NCBI GenBank assembly: GCA_019636875.1
Contig: JAHBWR010000011.1
Location: 1 to 60,377 of the forward strand
Reading direction: 5' to 3'
Origin: Nitrospira sp.
GTDB lineage: Bacteria; Nitrospirota; Nitrospiria; Nitrospirales; Nitrospiraceae
Length of the DNA: 60,377 nucleotides
The notes beneath the pieces were generated by a model that made no database searches, was not told the DNA's origin, and worked only from the letters and a program-made list of their open reading frames with translations. This document shows, in pieces, positions 27,281 to 35,770 of the stretch (positions are counted from its first letter, which is position 1; each line of letters opens with the position of its first letter). The translations under genes and the position numbers were made by a program.

Positions 27281-28666
27281 GTGCGATGGAGTCTCACGAT
27301 CTTGAAGCTGATACGGCGTATATGTTGGGTGCTCGTGGTCTTTGCGTTACTCGTTCGGCCGATGGCCGCGCATGGGCAAGCTCTTCGCTTTCAACCTCAG
27401 GGGGCACGTGCAGCTGGTCAAGGAAATGCGTTTGCAGCACAAGCTGATGATCCCTCGGCAATTCACTACAACCCCGCTGCGTTGACTCAAGTGCAAGGTG
27501 TCCAAAGTGTACTGGGGACCAACCTGGTCGGTGGATCTATTACGTTCAGGAACTCGACAGGAGTCGAGAGTCACGGCAATTTCAATGGCAGCGTGAGCTG
27601 GCCTCCTCCCAGTAACTTTTATCTTAGCGCCAATCTTGGGTCCATTGGGTTGCCTCGCATGTCTTCGATGACCGTCGGCATCGGGCTGCTGTCGCCGTTC
27701 GGTCTGAATACCCGCTATCCACTTGATGGTCCTTTTGCTACGGCGGTGACCTCCGCGGCACTTCCCCTTTTTGCGATCAAACCCACCATTGCCTACAAGG
27801 TCAACGATCAGCTTTCTGTAGGGCTCAGTGCCGATATCTATACCTTCGCGAGCTTCCTTGGTGAGGGCCATGGGGAGCAGAAACAGATCAGTGCCGGAGC
27901 CTTGGGCATTCCAGTTGGTGCTTCCATCGAACTTAACGGCAGCGGAACTGGTGCGGGCGTGACGGCGAGCCTTCTCTACACGCCGATGACAAACAACACG
28001 GGTAAACCGATTCTGTCCATTGGGTTTGTCTATCGCTCACAAGCGGTCGTTCCTCTGAATGGGGCACTGTTGGTCAACGGGGTCAAGATTGCCGATGGCT
28101 CCGCTAATCTTGTGCTACCTCAGATGGTGACTGGAGCCGTCGCTATCTGGCCGGTACGAACCAGTAATAGAGAGTGGAAGATCGAACTCGACGTCGAATA
28201 CGTGGGATGGAGTTTACACAAAAATCTTGATGTACGCCTCGAGGGGGGGGGAGGAATACCTCAACCGCGACAGTGGAAGGATGTCCCGGTGGTCGCCGTC
28301 GGAACAGAACATACGTGGTTGCACCCACAGTGGTTACCGAATTGGGAGGTTTCCGTTCGCTCTGGGTATACGTACACGGGAGATCCTGTGCCGGATAGGA
28401 CCTTCAATCCCGGCACGATGTCGTTGCCGGCTCATACCCTCTCTCTGGGGGTGGGATTCCTCTGCGGAGGCGCCGGGAAATTCCTTGGGATAATCCCATG
28501 CAGTGGAGAGTCGGCGCTGTGGCCGAAAGGCATCGGGCTCGATCTGGCCTATCAGGAGTGGTTTTATGAATCACGCACGGTGGTCGGGAATCTCAACCCA
28601 ACGGTAGACGGTCGCTATCATGCCTTTGTGCATCTTGGAACATTCAGCCTGCGCTATCTGTTCTGA
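27281..28666 (+). CDS. FadL/TodX-family outer-membrane transport protein
   Basis: 461 residues including a signal peptide (a hydrophobic stretch from about residue 14, likely cleaved after AAHGQA). The mature N-terminus has the family hallmark: LRFQPQGARAAGQGNAFAAQADDPSAIHYNPAAL, read as G-N-A-x-A then D-x-x-x-x-x-x-N-P-A. The rest alternates in beta-barrel fashion and ends with Phe (SLRYLF), as expected for outer-membrane insertion. FadL-type channels import hydrophobic compounds such as fatty acids. The start (GTG) is weakly supported; a TTG at 27302 is possible. It is divergent from luxR, so AHL-linked expression is conceivable (inference). Confidence 0.85.
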   Translation: MRWSLTILKLIRRICWVLVVFALLVRPMAAHGQALRFQPQGARAAGQGNAFAAQADDPSAIHYNPAALTQVQGVQSVLGTNLVGGSITFRNSTGVESHGNFNGSVSWPPPSNFYLSANLGSIGLPRMSSMTVGIGLLSPFGLNTRYPLDGPFATAVTSAALPLFAIKPTIAYKVNDQLSVGLSADIYTFASFLGEGHGEQKQISAGALGIPVGASIELNGSGTGAGVTASLLYTPMTNNTGKPILSIGFVYRSQAVVPLNGALLVNGVKIADGSANLVLPQMVTGAVAIWPVRTSNREWKIELDVEYVGWSLHKNLDVRLEGGGGIPQPRQWKDVPVVAVGTEHTWLHPQWLPNWEVSVRSGYTYTGDPVPDRTFNPGTMSLPAHTLSLGVGFLCGGAGKFLGIIPCSGESALWPKGIGLDLAYQEWFYESRTVVGNLNPTVDGRYHAFVHLGTFSLRYLF

Positions 28667-28686
28667 GGCTACCAGGATGATTCGAG

Positions 28687-30516
28687 TTATTGTGCGAGGG
28701 CTTTGCGGAGATCCGAGACGGTCTCTGGACTGAGTCCGGCGCTCTGCAAGGCCTCATCGCTTGCCGCTTCTAATTTATCCAAGCTTCCAAACCGGCTCAG
28801 CAGTTGTTTGCGTCGAACCTGCCCTATTCCACTGACCTGATCCAGTTTGGAGTTGATCAATGCTTTCCCTCGAAGTTTTCGATGGAACGTGATGGCAAAA
28901 CGATGGGCTTCGTCGCGAATGTGTTGGAGAAGATGCGTGGTCGGAGAGGTGGCGGTCAAAGCGATCGGGTTTTTTCTGCCGGCGAGAAACACACGCTCTT
29001 CCTTCTCGCCACGGGCCTTGGCCAACCCAAGAATCGGGAGGTGTTGTTGTCCAACTTCCTTCAGCCCTTCAATGGCCGCCGCCAATTGCCCGAGTCCTCC
29101 GTCGATTAGGATGACGTCTGGGTGAGCCAAGTCGTCCGTGGTCCGATCCGGTTCTTCGCCGGACTTGCCGTAGCGTCGTATCACGACCTCCTTCATGCTG
29201 GCAAAGTCGTTCGCCCCCTGCACGGTTTGAATCTTGAATCGACGATAGTCCGCCTTTTTCATATCCCCGTCTTCCCACACGACCATCGATGCCACGGACT
29301 GGTTTCCCATCGTGTTGGAGATATCGAACCCTTCGATCCGACGAGGAGGACGCTCAAGGCGGAGCATCCGTTTCAGTTCCTCACAAGCCTGACGGTCGAG
29401 CTCCTCCTCGCGAAGATGTTCGGCCACGGCTGATGTGGCGTTCTCTTCCGCCAAGAGGACCAGTTGATGCTTGACGCCACGCTCGGGAACCAGGATGCGG
29501 ACAGGTTCTCCACGCTTTTCGGACAGCCACTGTTCGATCAAGGTCACGTCGTCGAGGTCGGTCGGGACCAAGACTTCCCGGGGCGGTTGCCCGTCTTTGT
29601 TGTAAAATTGCTCGATCGCAGAACGAACGAGTTCGTTGTCCGATGCATCCGCCGATTGAGGCCAGAAAAAATCTTTCCGCCCGATCAGTAATCCGCCGCG
29701 CACGAACAAAATCTGGAGGTCCACGGCAGCTCCCCGCCGCGCAATCCCGAGCACGTCCTGATCGGTCGCCGAGGTCTGGGTAATGCGCTGTTTCTCCAAC
29801 ATCCGTTCGATCTTGAAGAGCCGGTCTCTCAATCGAGCCGCTTCCTCGAACTCTTCCCGCTCGGCAGCCATCTCCATTTTGACGCGGAGTTCGTTGAGCA
29901 GTTCATGGTCCCGACCCTCCAGAAAGTGGCGGACTTGCTTGACGATGTGGTGGTACTCCTCCTTCGACTGATTGCCCGTGCAGGGGGCCATGCAACGCTT
30001 AATTTCAAATTCGAGACAAGCTCGTTCGGCCTTCCCGTCGATGTCGATCGTGCAGGTCGCCAAGGGGAAGACGTGCTTGATCACTTTCAAAGTTTCGCGC
30101 AGGGCGTTCGCCGGCGTGTAGGGGCCGTAGTACAACGCGCCGTCTTTTTGGACACGACGGACGATCGACAATCGTGGGAAATCGTCCTTGATCGGCAACC
30201 GCACATAGGGGTATTGCTTGTCGTCCCGTAGGACGATGTTGAAGCGGGGTTTGTGTCGCTTCACCAGGTTGCTTTCGAGAATCAGGGCTTCGAGCTCAGA
30301 TCGGGTCACCATGGTTTCCAGATCGGTGATCTGACTGACGAGGAGGCTGGTCTTCGGGCTGTGGTCTGTGCCTTTCTGGAAATAGGAGCGCACGCGGTCG
30401 GCTAAGACCGCGGCCTTTCCGATGTAGATGATGTCGCCTTGCCCGTTTTTGAACAGGTAAATACCGGGGTTGCTGGGAAGATGGGATAGTTTGGATTGAA
30501 GAACGTCGAGCGTCAT
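28687..30516 (-). CDS. uvrC: UvrABC excinuclease subunit C
   Basis: 609 residues, standard size. It cuts on both sides of bulky DNA lesions. The GIY-YIG nuclease domain is at the N-terminus (GIYLFKNGQGDIIYIGKA), a UVR interaction motif is near 200-240, an RNase H-like nuclease follows with DISNTMG and ILIDGGLGQL, and the helix-hairpin-helix pair closes the protein (VSGIGQVRRKQLLSRFGSLDKL). The start is moved to an ATG with GAGG eight bases upstream, seven codons inside the longer frame. It is convergent with the FadL-type gene. Confidence 0.96.
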   Translation of the reverse strand: MTLDVLQSKLSHLPSNPGIYLFKNGQGDIIYIGKAAVLADRVRSYFQKGTDHSPKTSLLVSQITDLETMVTRSELEALILESNLVKRHKPRFNIVLRDDKQYPYVRLPIKDDFPRLSIVRRVQKDGALYYGPYTPANALRETLKVIKHVFPLATCTIDIDGKAERACLEFEIKRCMAPCTGNQSKEEYHHIVKQVRHFLEGRDHELLNELRVKMEMAAEREEFEEAARLRDRLFKIERMLEKQRITQTSATDQDVLGIARRGAAVDLQILFVRGGLLIGRKDFFWPQSADASDNELVRSAIEQFYNKDGQPPREVLVPTDLDDVTLIEQWLSEKRGEPVRILVPERGVKHQLVLLAEENATSAVAEHLREEELDRQACEELKRMLRLERPPRRIEGFDISNTMGNQSVASMVVWEDGDMKKADYRRFKIQTVQGANDFASMKEVVIRRYGKSGEEPDRTTDDLAHPDVILIDGGLGQLAAAIEGLKEVGQQHLPILGLAKARGEKEERVFLAGRKNPIALTATSPTTHLLQHIRDEAHRFAITFHRKLRGKALINSKLDQVSGIGQVRRKQLLSRFGSLDKLEAASDEALQSAGLSPETVSDLRKALAQ

Positions 30517-30608
30517 GCGCCAAGCCTCATGTATCAATCGTAAGAATACCAGGCGTCAACGCAGCATGTCTGCCCTATGTCAAGCGGCAGACGGGATTTG
30601 CAGAGGCG

Positions 30609-31478
30609 CTACTTCAGCCCGCGCACGAAGGATGGACTCAATGTCCCTCGTGCCACTTCGGCCACCGGCCCTTTCATGGTCAAGCTGAAGTCTTGTCCGA
30701 CACTGATGTTCAGAACGCCACCGGGCATTTTCACGGTGACGGGAGCTTTCACCAGTCCTAACCGCACAGCGGCGCTGGCCGCTGCGCAGGAAGACGAGCC
30801 GGACGCCTGAGTCTCTCCGGCACCCCGCTCCCAAATAAGAATGAAGATCTCCTTTGGCCCAGTTGGGACAGCCAACTGAACATTGGTTCGTTTCGGGAAC
30901 AGGGTATGATTTTCCAAGGCAGGGCCAAGCTGTAGCAGTTCTTCTCTCGACCAGGATTCGCCAGCCGGTCGAAAGACCACGCAATGCGGGTTTCCCACAC
31001 TGACGCCGGTGAAGACCAACGAACGCCCCGCAGCCTCGATAGGCTGCTGAATCAATTCGGGGACGTTCAACGAGCAGGGTAACGCATTCGGTGTAAACAT
31101 GGCGTTCCCCATCTCGACCGTTGCGGCGCTGGCGTCTCCGTACCGGTCGATGTGCAGATCGATAGTGACCAACCCGCCTTTGGTCTCAACCGTGAAGCGC
31201 TTTTTCTTGGTCTTGCGTGTCGCGTGGAGGTAGCGAGCAAAAATACGAAGCCCATTTCCGGATTTCTCCGCTTCACTACCGTCCGGGTTGAAGATGCGCA
31301 GGCCGAAATCGGCCTTCTTCGAGGAGACCAAGGCCAGAATGCCGTCGCTTCCCAGCCCCCAATTGCGATCACAGATCGTCTTAATCACGTTTGGTGTGAG
31401 CTTTACGCTCAGCTCCCTGGGATCCATCACAATATAATCGTTGCCCAGGCCATGCCCGCGGAAAAAAGCATTTTTCAT
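30609..31478 (-). CDS. dapF: DapF-family protein with both catalytic Cys replaced by Ser
   Basis: 289 residues, a full-length diaminopimelate epimerase fold (HGLGNDYIVMD at the start; GVSVGNPHCVVF; ERGAGET). DapF normally uses two Cys as acid and base to interconvert LL- and meso-diaminopimelate. Here the first position reads EKSGNGLR (Ser73, where family members have C-G-N-G) and the second reads QASGSSSCA (Ser226, where they have A-C-G-T-G). Both are TCC codons, read directly from the DNA. The rest of the active-site frame is kept. Either this is a Ser-Ser variant, an enzyme with another substrate, or a non-epimerase; the symbol marks family only. Confidence 0.8.
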   Translation of the reverse strand: MKNAFFRGHGLGNDYIVMDPRELSVKLTPNVIKTICDRNWGLGSDGILALVSSKKADFGLRIFNPDGSEAEKSGNGLRIFARYLHATRKTKKKRFTVETKGGLVTIDLHIDRYGDASAATVEMGNAMFTPNALPCSLNVPELIQQPIEAAGRSLVFTGVSVGNPHCVVFRPAGESWSREELLQLGPALENHTLFPKRTNVQLAVPTGPKEIFILIWERGAGETQASGSSSCAAASAAVRLGLVKAPVTVKMPGGVLNISVGQDFSLTMKGPVAEVARGTLSPSFVRGLK

Positions 31479-31548
31479 TCGGTCGGTCCTTTCTCCTTTG
31501 TTTTCGTCTATTGATCTGAAGACCGCACGAAAGATACTGGGGGCATCG

Positions 31549-31630
31549 GTGACTGGTCAATAGTCATTGGTCGCAGATCTGGGAACAGGACTTGTTGAGG
31601 GAAAATCACCGACGACAAATGACCAGTGAC
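31549..31630. repeat. intergenic imperfect inverted repeat
   Basis: Left arm 31549-31562 and right arm 31617-31630 are complementary at 11 of 14 positions (core ACTGGTCA / TGACCAGT). The left arm also reiterates the unit nGTCAnT three times. It fills the gap between the dapF-like and glyoxalase-like genes. It looks like a dispersed intergenic element; no second copy was found. Confidence 0.35.
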
Positions 31631-31637
31631 GGGGTGG

Positions 31638-32036
31638 TTAGACGATCTTCACTCCTGCAGGCCGTTCGATCAACTCGATTTCGTAGCCGTCCGGCGCATC
31701 AATAAAGATGAATCGGCTCCCGGAAGACGTTTTCGTCGGCCCATCGGTAATCGTGACCCCTTGGGCATTGAGCGACGCAATCGTCTCGTCGAGGCTTTCC
31801 ACTTGGAATGCAAGGTGGACGAGATCCTCCTGAACCTTGACCGGGCCACTGGGAGGGAAACTGGTCAATTCAATCAACTCGTCACTATTGGGCACCCGGA
31901 GGAACGCGAGGTGCGACCCACGGGGAGAGGTCTTTCGCTCGATCACCTCAAGCCCCAGCACGGTCGTATAAAACCGAATGGTCTCATCCAGGTCGCTGAC
32001 CCGCATTCTGGTATGGAGAAGCTTTTTGACGTTCAT
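31638..32036 (-). CDS. glyoxalase I-like VOC-family protein
   Basis: 132 residues, one vicinal-oxygen-chelate domain of two beta-alpha-beta-beta-beta units. Candidate metal ligands are in the expected places: His in LLHTRMRV, Glu in ELIELT, His in VHLAFQV, Glu in YEIELIE. This set matches lactoylglutathione lyase (GloA), which detoxifies methylglyoxal, though substrate assignment from the fold alone is tentative. I start it at MNVKKLLHTRM by family length; the frame extends 14 codons further upstream. Confidence 0.82.
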   Translation of the reverse strand: MNVKKLLHTRMRVSDLDETIRFYTTVLGLEVIERKTSPRGSHLAFLRVPNSDELIELTSFPPSGPVKVQEDLVHLAFQVESLDETIASLNAQGVTITDGPTKTSSGSRFIFIDAPDGYEIELIERPAGVKIV

Positions 32037-32163
32037 GGGCTTCTTATACGTGAAACACATGCCAGTTCGCCAGGCCAAACCGATTTGGTTACATACAAAG
32101 GAGGCTCTGTGATCGAGAGGGGCAAATTGACCCTATGAGTCATCGGCTGTTACGGTGTTCTCC

Positions 32164-33324
32164 ATGCGTCTGCCGTCCTGGGAAATCGGGCATGCATTGG
32201 GAATTCCCATTCGTGTCCATGCATCCTGGTTTCTCGTCTTTTTATTGGTGACGTGGAGTCTCTCCACCGGGTATCTGCCGGATAACCTGCCTGGCCTTTC
32301 ACCTGAGCGCTATTGGGCGATGGGGGCGGTGGCGGCGGTTCTTCTGTTTTTCTCTGTCCTGCTCCATGAACTCGGACATTCCTATGTGGCCCTGCACTAT
32401 CGCATCCCAATTGAACAGATCACCCTCTTCATTTTTGGTGGAGTTGCCCACATGCGCAGAGAAGCTCCGTCACCAAAGGCTGAATTTCTCATCGCCGTCG
32501 CAGGGCCCATCGTAAGTTTGGCGATCGGTGGGACTTGCTTTCTGTTCGTGATCATGGCGGAATCTCTTCAACAGCAACAGGGGCTTCAGGGGGTGATCAT
32601 GCTCGGTGCCTTGTTGGGCATCGTGAATGTGCAACTCGGGTTGTTCAATATGATCCCGGGTTTTCCCCTTGATGGCGGGAGGGTGCTACGTGCCGGACTC
32701 TGGGCTTGGGGAAAAGACTTTTATCGTGCGACGAAACAAGCTGCGGTTGTCGGCCTTACATTTGGGGGGATCTTGGGTTTTGTCGGCCTTGTGATCGCCT
32801 ACAGGGCCGCGAGCGGGGACCTGCCTGCCTCCATGATGTCGAACGGAGGATGGATCGTGTTTATCGGCATGTTTCTGTTTGCTGCGGCGCAGGCAAGTCG
32901 TCGTCAGGCCGTGGTACGCCAATCGTTGGCCTCGATCCCGATCCGGAATTTGATGGTCACGACAGTGGTCTCGATCCCTGCGCAGTGCACCCTTGATGAA
33001 GCCGTGAATCGGTATTTCCAAGCCTATGGGTACGGAGGGTTTCCGGTCTTGGCAGAGGGTCGGTTGGTCGGGCTGGTGACGGTCTCCGAGGTGCAGGCTG
33101 TGGCGCCATCATTCTGGGCCTGGCGCCGAGTCGACCAGGTGATGCGTCCCGTTTCAGAGTCGTTGATGATTGCCCCGGAGGCACCCGTGATTCATGCGAT
33201 GGAACGAATGGCTCGTGGAGGATGGGATCGCTTGGTTGTCATGCAGGACGGAGAGGTTGTCGGTCTGGTGACCCAGTCGGCCATTGTCCAGGTCCTGCGG
33301 CTCCGAAGCTCTTCAGGGCGCTGA
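32164..33324 (+). CDS. site-2 protease family M50 peptidase with CBS domains
   Basis: About 386 residues. An N-terminal helix follows IPIRVHASWF, then the zinc motif LLHELGHSYVAL in a membrane helix, and the third ligand segment NMIPGFPLDGGRVLR. Six hydrophobic segments are visible, then from about residue 260 two CBS repeats (IRNLMVTTVVSIP..., VDQVMRPVSESLMI...) ending in QSAIVQVLRL. The layout is that of Rip-type intramembrane zinc proteases that cleave membrane-bound regulators; CBS pairs usually bind adenine nucleotides. The frame reaches a GTG three codons upstream. The substrate is unknown, and no anti-sigma factor is adjacent. Confidence 0.9.
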   Translation: MRLPSWEIGHALGIPIRVHASWFLVFLLVTWSLSTGYLPDNLPGLSPERYWAMGAVAAVLLFFSVLLHELGHSYVALHYRIPIEQITLFIFGGVAHMRREAPSPKAEFLIAVAGPIVSLAIGGTCFLFVIMAESLQQQQGLQGVIMLGALLGIVNVQLGLFNMIPGFPLDGGRVLRAGLWAWGKDFYRATKQAAVVGLTFGGILGFVGLVIAYRAASGDLPASMMSNGGWIVFIGMFLFAAAQASRRQAVVRQSLASIPIRNLMVTTVVSIPAQCTLDEAVNRYFQAYGYGGFPVLAEGRLVGLVTVSEVQAVAPSFWAWRRVDQVMRPVSESLMIAPEAPVIHAMERMARGGWDRLVVMQDGEVVGLVTQSAIVQVLRLRSSSGR

Positions 33325-33390
33325 GTGAGTATGACGGGTGCGTACGATGCGGGTATGCACGAGGAACTCGTGGAGATTCGTCGTGCTCTG

Positions 33391-34746
33391 TCAGTCTGCA
33401 CGAGCGATAGAAATGTTTTGTGCAATGGCGACGCGAACCAGATGAACGACGAGTAGAAAGCCGTAGACCACGCAAAAGAATTTGAATGTTACTCGGTAGA
33501 AATCCATGAGGAGAACCGGCAAGCAGAGGGCAAAAAGTAGGCTCGCGATCAGCGTTGCAAGCGTCAGCCGACGACAAAATTCGTAGGAAGGTTCTTTCCC
33601 GACGGGTTTGAGCGCCCGCGCATATCGCTCCGCTCGCTGCATGCGAGCCGCACGAAGGGTTTCGTCCGTCGGCCCCCAATAGCGGATTCTGACATAGCCG
33701 TATAGGATAAAGAGCCAGGGTATGCTCCACAATGGCCAGTAGAGGTGTCCCGAGTAGTCCTCGTGACTGACGAGTGACGCGTACGATGGGGCGTAGAGGA
33801 GTCCAAGTACCAATGGGAGGATGCGCGCATCTCCTGGGCGTTCTCCGTCCGGTCCGCCGTGAACCAGCTCCCGCTCGAAGAGCGGATAGCCGTATTTCAG
33901 GATGACCAGTGCAATCGCGGCACTCATCGTCTTATCAGGGATGTATCGTACGCAGGTTTGAAACCAGTTGACGACGTACCAGCTGATATTTTGGCTCCAG
34001 TGGAGGCCGAAGGCCGTATCCAGGAATACACGGACCGCCGCCTCCCATTGTGATATCCGGATGCTGAGGGCCTCCGCCACGTCCGGATTCAACGCCAAAA
34101 CTGCGCGTTCATGCAGCGCTGATTGAACCAGGGTGCCGGGAATGCTCATGACCACCGCGCCAGCCACGCCGAAGCTGAGCAGAAACCAGGCATGCGCAAC
34201 CCCCGAACTTTTACTCGTCCGCACGTATGTGAGAAACCTCGGTTGCCGTGCCAACAATCCCCAAAATACCGCCCCTGCCATATTGACGAGTGACCAGGGG
34301 AAGATGATGACTTCCGCTCCCGCTTCGGGGAAGAGCAACCAATTTACGACAGAATTCGAGAGGAGGGCGACGATAGCACCCAGCCACGGGCCCAGTAAAA
34401 TTGCGGCCAAGGCAGTCCCTATCATATCGAGAAACAGAATGCTTTCGAGATGGCGGCTGAGCGTCAGGCCGACATAGTTGAGAAGCACGCCCGCCGCGAC
34501 GATCACGCCGACCTCGTATACAATCAGGTAAGAAGATCCGGATAGTGGCTTCAAGGAAAAGAACCCGCTTGGTGGTATGGTGGTTACGGGGCGGCGTTCT
34601 GGTTGCGGGAGCGGCTTCTTCTCTCGCTGTAATTTGAGGCGCTGTTGGATATTGAGGAGACGTTCAAACACGGTCAGGAGCGCGGCGATAAACCCGGCTA
34701 TGGTGCCGCCTAGCATCATTAGCTCTTTGCCGTGGTCTTCAATCAT
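33391..34746 (-). CDS. uncharacterised multi-pass membrane protein
   Basis: 451 residues. After one N-terminal helix (MLGGTIAGFIAALLTVFERLL) and a charged linker come about six helices around 80-230, including EVGVIVAAGVLLNYVGL, ILFLDMIGTALAAILLGPWLGAIVALL and SLVNMAGAVFWGLLA. This part resembles the substrate-binding S component of ECF vitamin transporters, a weak resemblance only. A C-terminal half with further helices follows. No ATPase or T component adjoins it. The frame is open another 128 codons upstream, but that part looks unconserved, so the ATG at 34746 was chosen. Confidence 0.6.
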   Translation of the reverse strand: MIEDHGKELMMLGGTIAGFIAALLTVFERLLNIQQRLKLQREKKPLPQPERRPVTTIPPSGFFSLKPLSGSSYLIVYEVGVIVAAGVLLNYVGLTLSRHLESILFLDMIGTALAAILLGPWLGAIVALLSNSVVNWLLFPEAGAEVIIFPWSLVNMAGAVFWGLLARQPRFLTYVRTSKSSGVAHAWFLLSFGVAGAVVMSIPGTLVQSALHERAVLALNPDVAEALSIRISQWEAAVRVFLDTAFGLHWSQNISWYVVNWFQTCVRYIPDKTMSAAIALVILKYGYPLFERELVHGGPDGERPGDARILPLVLGLLYAPSYASLVSHEDYSGHLYWPLWSIPWLFILYGYVRIRYWGPTDETLRAARMQRAERYARALKPVGKEPSYEFCRRLTLATLIASLLFALCLPVLLMDFYRVTFKFFCVVYGFLLVVHLVRVAIAQNISIARAD

Positions 34747-34883
34747 GAGGTTGGCTCTAAGCCTTGCCGGTAGCCATTTTAACGAGGAAGCTGAACTGTC
34801 GCCAGAAAAAGGCTGGAAGTTGCAACGATTGGTCGGCTGGTTGTTGCGAAACAGCTGCGGAGAAGAGAGTGGCTGAGCGAAGG

Positions 34884-35732
34884 TTAGGGCTGTTCGGGTG
34901 GCAGCGGCCGAGGGATTCGAGCGAGCTGTTGAAGTTTGTGTGCAACCACTCCACCAAACAGCAACAGTCCCGCTGAGTAGTAGACCCACAACAGTAAGAG
35001 CACGATTTCCAGTAGTGATCCATAGAGTCGTGCGTAGACGGTCGCGTATCCGCCATAGCTGACGAAGATGACTTTCGTTGAAACCCAGAGCAAGCCGAAC
35101 GTCAGTGCTCCCACCATGGCGTCTCGCCATCGTGGTCGGCGTCGAGGAACGAGGCGATATAAGAGACTCACGGCCAGGAACGCGAGTGCAAAGGGGAGAG
35201 TATAGGTCAGATGGAACTCGTGCGCAGCCAAGGCGACAAGGTCAAGACCCCAGAGGCGAGGCGCATAGGCGGTTAAAAACGTGATGGTTTCTGTAGCCAC
35301 GTACGAAACAAAAAGAAGTAGTCCCGTGGAGCCTAACAACGCGATAGAAATTACCGTGGACATCAGCGGGTGCCGTTTTTGGGTGCTCTCGAAGACCACG
35401 TTGAGCGCATAGTCGAGTTCGTAGAAGACGAGCCCGCCAAACCAGAAAAACGATAAGAACACGAGCCATCGCACGCTTTCCAGCGAACTGACCCGGTGGA
35501 GCTCATCAGCCAATCGTTCGCCCAGGGAAGGGAGGAAGCCTTTGAGGAAGCTCAACATGAATTGTTCACCGATGACGTCTTGGCTGACAAGAAAGCTGAT
35601 TCCATAGAGCAGGAGGAACACGAGAGGAAAGAGCGAGAGGAGCGAGAAAAAAGCCAGGGCGGCCGCCAAGCTGGGGCACCCTTGCCGCAAGAACGCGTTC
35701 ACGGCATCAAGGAAAAAGCGGAGGACGTTCAT
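34884..35732 (-). CDS. YihY/BrkB-family membrane protein
   Basis: 282 residues. It begins with an amphipathic region (VLRFFLDAVNAFLRQG) and the YihY signature SLAAALAFFSLLSLFPLVFLLL, then about five more helices with YALNVVFESTQKRHP and a late VYYSAGLLLFGGVVAHKL. Once called ribonuclease BN, the family has no confirmed biochemical role. The open frame runs far upstream over nuoN in the same direction, but that part is a shadow of nuoN; the homologous part begins at MNVLRFF. It follows nuoN by about 40 bp and could be the last gene of that transcript. Confidence 0.87.
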   Translation of the reverse strand: MNVLRFFLDAVNAFLRQGCPSLAAALAFFSLLSLFPLVFLLLYGISFLVSQDVIGEQFMLSFLKGFLPSLGERLADELHRVSSLESVRWLVFLSFFWFGGLVFYELDYALNVVFESTQKRHPLMSTVISIALLGSTGLLLFVSYVATETITFLTAYAPRLWGLDLVALAAHEFHLTYTLPFALAFLAVSLLYRLVPRRRPRWRDAMVGALTFGLLWVSTKVIFVSYGGYATVYARLYGSLLEIVLLLLWVYYSAGLLLFGGVVAHKLQQLARIPRPLPPEQP

Positions 35733-35770
35733 GAAGCGTCGCACATGAATCGGTAAACAGACACGATGAC

